From Aciduliprofundum sp. MAR08-339 (GTDB lineage Archaea; Thermoplasmatota; Thermoplasmata; Thermoplasmatales; Aciduliprofundaceae), in assembly GCF_000327505.1 (NCBI RefSeq), contig NC_019942.1:806001-870000 (forward strand): 64,000 nucleotides of DNA. Reading direction: 5' to 3'. This document shows positions 61,445-64,000 of the stretch, in pieces. The first letter of the stretch is position 1. Each line of letters opens with the position of its first letter. The notes under the pieces are model-generated. The model worked only from the letters and a program-made list of their open reading frames with translations, was not told the origin of the DNA and did no database searches. A program made the position numbers and the translations under genes.

Positions 61445-62256
61445 GCAATCCATATATCCCGAAGGTTGTACCCATTCTGGATGTTAAGAACGAAACTCCA
61501 AATACCAAGACATTTACAGTCAATGCAGGTATCTCCTATACCCCGGGACAATTTGTGGAATTAAGTGTATTCGGCTATGGTGAGGCACCTATATCAATAT
61601 CTGGTGGGAGGGACGGAAAAATAGATCTCACAATAAGGGCAGTTGGAAATGTGACAAATAAAATTCATAGGATGCATCCTGGAAACTATATTGGTATCCG
61701 CGGACCCTTTGGAAATGGATGGCCTGTGAATAAGGCAAAGGGTAAGAACCTGCTTATCGTAGCTGGAGGCATAGGACTTGCACCTTTGAAACCCGTGGTG
61801 GAATATGTTTGCTTACATCGTGATGAGTTCAAGGATGTCACATTGCTATATGGAGCGAGAAGACCCTCCCTCATGCTCTTCAAGTATAAATTTGAGGAGT
61901 TAAAAAAATGGATGGATCTTCTTTTGACCGTGGATGAGGCAGAACCTGGCTGGAAAGGGCATGTGGGTGTGGTCACAACGCTCTGTGATAAGATCAGACA
62001 TGTGGCGGGCACCGTAACGTTCATGTGTGGCCCGCCCATAATGATGAAATACACCTCCATGGTCCTTATTGAACTGGGTTTTCCACCAAGTGAGATGTAT
62101 TTATCCTTGGAGAGAAATATGAAATGTGGCATAGGTATCTGCGGTCACTGTGCCGTTGGAGGTGTCTACGTGTGTCGTGATGGACCTGTGTTCTCTCTGA
62201 ATAAGGCTTTGAGATTCATTGAGAAACCACATGAGGTTCAGGGGGTGTTAGATTGA
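61441..62256 (+). CDS. hydG: Sulfhydrogenase gamma subunit (FAD/NAD(P))
   Basis: The 271-residue flavoprotein has a FAD domain (EAPISISGGRDGK, GIRGPFGNGW), an NAD(P) domain (LLIVAGGIGLAPLKPV, MCGPPIMMKY) and a [2Fe-2S] motif (CGIGICGHCAVGGVYVC). It connects the hydrogenase to NADP(H). It overlaps both neighbours by four bases (ATGA and a TTG start for the next gene). Confidence 0.92.
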   Translation: MSNPYIPKVVPILDVKNETPNTKTFTVNAGISYTPGQFVELSVFGYGEAPISISGGRDGKIDLTIRAVGNVTNKIHRMHPGNYIGIRGPFGNGWPVNKAKGKNLLIVAGGIGLAPLKPVVEYVCLHRDEFKDVTLLYGARRPSLMLFKYKFEELKKWMDLLLTVDEAEPGWKGHVGVVTTLCDKIRHVAGTVTFMCGPPIMMKYTSMVLIELGFPPSEMYLSLERNMKCGIGICGHCAVGGVYVCRDGPVFSLNKALRFIEKPHEVQGVLD

Positions 62257-62999
62257 AAATAGGAATATTCTCCCTTTCATGCTGTGAGGGCTGTTCTGTG
62301 CAATTTTTGAATCTTGAAAATGAGATTCTGGAGATTCTTAAGTACATGGGGATAGGGAATTTCAGACTTGCAAAGGAGATAAATGAATGGCCTGTGGATA
62401 TAGCATTTATAGAGGGCACACCTACAAACGGTGAGGAGATAAGTAAACTGCTAAGGATAAGAAGAGATAGTAAAATTCTCGTAGCTTTAGGAGTTTGTGC
62501 CGCTACAGGAGGTGTGCCTGCACTTGTGAATACAATGGAGAAGAGAGATGCAATAATGGTTTACGATGGAATGCCACCCAAGATGCCTGTGGATCCAAAG
62601 CCTCTTGAGTATTATGTGGATGTTGATTACACATTGTATGGATGTCCATTCTCTATAGATGAATTGAAGGCCCTTTTAACATCTGTGATCATGGGTAAAA
62701 GATTCAGAAACAAGAGATACAGTGTGTGCGTGGAATGCTCTTTAAGGGAAAATGGGTGTCTTCTGGAGGAGGGATATTTATGTATGGGTCCAATAACCAG
62801 GGCGGGGTGTAACGCGTTGTGTACCTCTAATGGTACCGTTTGTTTGGGATGTCGTGGTCCATACGAGGATGCAAATATAAAGGGGCATATAAAAATTCTC
62901 AGGGATATGGGATTTTCAAAGGACGAGATTATTGAGGCCTATTCCATTTTTTCCTATGAGAAATTGAAGGAGGTAATTGGATGGCTGAAAGAAGAATAA
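62253..62999 (+). CDS. hydD: Sulfhydrogenase delta subunit (small [NiFe]-hydrogenase subunit)
   Basis: The TTG start at 62253 overlaps the gamma stop and follows GGGGGTGTT. The 248-residue protein has the proximal-cluster motif SCCEGCSVQF, further cysteines (GVCAATGG, YGCPFS) and a C-terminal ferredoxin-like set (CVECSLRENGC, CMGPITRAGCNALC, CLGCRGPYE). It is the electron-transferring small subunit of the hydrogenase. The large-subunit gene starts inside its last codons. Confidence 0.92.
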   Translation: MKIGIFSLSCCEGCSVQFLNLENEILEILKYMGIGNFRLAKEINEWPVDIAFIEGTPTNGEEISKLLRIRRDSKILVALGVCAATGGVPALVNTMEKRDAIMVYDGMPPKMPVDPKPLEYYVDVDYTLYGCPFSIDELKALLTSVIMGKRFRNKRYSVCVECSLRENGCLLEEGYLCMGPITRAGCNALCTSNGTVCLGCRGPYEDANIKGHIKILRDMGFSKDEIIEAYSIFSYEKLKEVIGWLKEE

Positions 63000-64000
63000 A
63001 AATTGAAGAGATAACGAAAATTGAAGGACATGCAAATCTGACTGTTGAGATTGAGAATGATGAATTGAAACGTGTTATATTCGGTGTCCATGAGGGTTCC
63101 CGTTATTTTGAAGCATTTATGATCGGTAGAACCTATCGTTATCTGCCTGAGTTATCTGGTAGGATATGCGGAATATGCACGGTGGCTCATGAAATTGCAA
63201 GTGTCCGTGCTGTTGAAGATGCTTTGGGGATTGAAGTTTCTGAAGAGGTTAAAAAGATAAGAAAACTCATGCTTATAAGCTCCCATATTCAGAGCCACAT
63301 TCTGCATCTGTATTTCCTTGCGCTTCCCGATTATGTAGGTGTTGAGAGTGTCATAGAGCTTGCTGGCAAGGATTTGGATCTTGTTAAAAAAGCATTTGAA
63401 CTTAAAGAGGCAAGCAATTATATGACCTCCTTACTGGGAGGCCGTGCTGTACAACCATGTACAGTTATTCCGGGAAGGATGCCAAAGAGAATAGATAGGG
63501 GTACAATTGAAAGATATTTGAGAAAGATGAAGGAAATTTATCCATATCTGATGGAGACCGCAGAGTTATTCCTCTCGCTGGAGTATCCTTCCTATGACGG
63601 GGAGAGTGAATACTTGACACTATGGAATGGGAAAAATATACCTCTTTACGAGGGAAAATTGAAAACAATGGAAAATGTATTCGATGCCCATGAGTATGGC
63701 GAACATCTTAAGGAATATGTGGTGGATTACTCCACTGCCAAGAGATCCCTTTTGGATGGAAGGGATTACATGGTGGGTGCCCTTGCAAGATTGAACCTGA
63801 ATCCATATCTCAGAGACGAATCAAGGGAAATTGCGGATAAATACGGGTACAAATTCCCATCAAATAGGGTGGCATGGATAAACGCTGCCCAGGCTTTGGA
63901 GAATGTGCATTATGCCCTTGAAGCCATAGAAATTGCAGAGGATTTGAGGGAATATGAACCATCTAGGGTGGAAATACCACGCATGGATGGTGAGGGTGTG
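62981..64000 (+). CDS. hydA: Sulfhydrogenase alpha subunit, large [NiFe] subunit (3' partial)
   Basis: The ATG at 62981 is preceded by GAAGGAGG and overlaps hydD by 19 bases. The 340 visible codons are open to the window edge. The N-terminal RICGICTVAHEIASVRAVE is the first CxxC motif that holds the Ni-Fe centre in [NiFe]-hydrogenases; EGHANLTVEI and SSHIQSHILHLYF are also family-typical. The second CxxC motif lies beyond the edge. The gene order marks group 3b cytosolic enzymes that use NADP(H) and may also reduce sulfur. Confidence 0.93.
   Translation, partial: MAERRIKIEEITKIEGHANLTVEIENDELKRVIFGVHEGSRYFEAFMIGRTYRYLPELSGRICGICTVAHEIASVRAVEDALGIEVSEEVKKIRKLMLISSHIQSHILHLYFLALPDYVGVESVIELAGKDLDLVKKAFELKEASNYMTSLLGGRAVQPCTVIPGRMPKRIDRGTIERYLRKMKEIYPYLMETAELFLSLEYPSYDGESEYLTLWNGKNIPLYEGKLKTMENVFDAHEYGEHLKEYVVDYSTAKRSLLDGRDYMVGALARLNLNPYLRDESREIADKYGYKFPSNRVAWINAAQALENVHYALEAIEIAEDLREYEPSRVEIPRMDGEGV

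Overview
The window is a dense, mostly single-copy chromosomal segment of a euryarchaeon. Evidence for Archaea: an archaellin with a class III signal peptide, a proteasome beta subunit with the Thermoplasma-like TTTVGI mature start, an archaeal CPSF-type termination factor (FttA/aCPSF1), Nob1, Nop5, Trm5, Trm-G10, Hjc, archaeal-type GluRS, a tRNA-Leu with no encoded CCA, and TATA boxes about 26-27 nt upstream of many start codons (leaderless transcripts). The mix of Thermoplasma-like informational proteins with a large S-layer protein, an archaellum and a group 3b sulfhydrogenase suggests Thermoplasmatota of the DHVE2/Aciduliprofundum type; this is an inference from remembered protein families, not from a search.

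Layout. 1-12.5 kb is a cell-surface region: a partial NEW3/CARDB-like repeat protein, archaellin, a FlaC/FlaD-type archaellum protein, a small winged-helix regulator with a membrane protein, a 1408-residue S-layer protein with a coiled-coil stalk and C-terminal anchor, a GT-C glycosyltransferase-like membrane protein, and two overlapping membrane genes with C-terminal zinc ribbons, one with a transglutaminase-like domain. A tRNA-Leu(TAG) follows. 12.6-13.3 kb holds no gene but carries an unusual array of 13 GTTGRG motifs spaced at one helical turn, flanked by perfect palindromes. 13.3-22.6 kb holds Nob1, a LeuC/LeuD-type dehydratase pair, a secreted phospholipase D-like protein, a DtxR-family regulator with its own operator driving a Zn/Mn-type ABC transporter, and psmB-fttA-trm5. 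22.6-29.1 kb holds a giant PAS/GAF histidine kinase, uracil-DNA glycosylase, a MIP18-family protein and a TauE-type permease.

29.3-36.5 kb looks accessory: a DUF438/hemerythrin/PAS protein and an M24 homolog that has lost metal ligands, both rich in CGC arginine codons, then an AT-richer metal-efflux block (CopB-type ATPase, unknown membrane protein, CDF transporter) joined to MoaD and a cysteine-free E1-like enzyme. 36.6-53 kb is mainly housekeeping (ThiE, OsmC, MoaE, Nop5, Trm-G10, FolD, GDPD, Hjc, CaxA, Roadblock, PHP, MetRS, Nog1, GluRS), interrupted at 39.3-40.8 kb by a decayed-looking spacer and a three-gene regulator/small-protein operon.

53.1-64 kb is an electron-transfer region: a four-gene dye-linked amino-acid (probably L-proline) dehydrogenase, two exported proteins of unknown function, an Nfn/sulfide-dehydrogenase-like flavoprotein pair, and a four-subunit cytosolic [NiFe]-hydrogenase (sulfhydrogenase) whose large subunit runs off the end. 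Together they suggest an anaerobic peptide or amino-acid fermenter that moves electrons among ferredoxin, NAD(P)H, H2 and probably sulfur.
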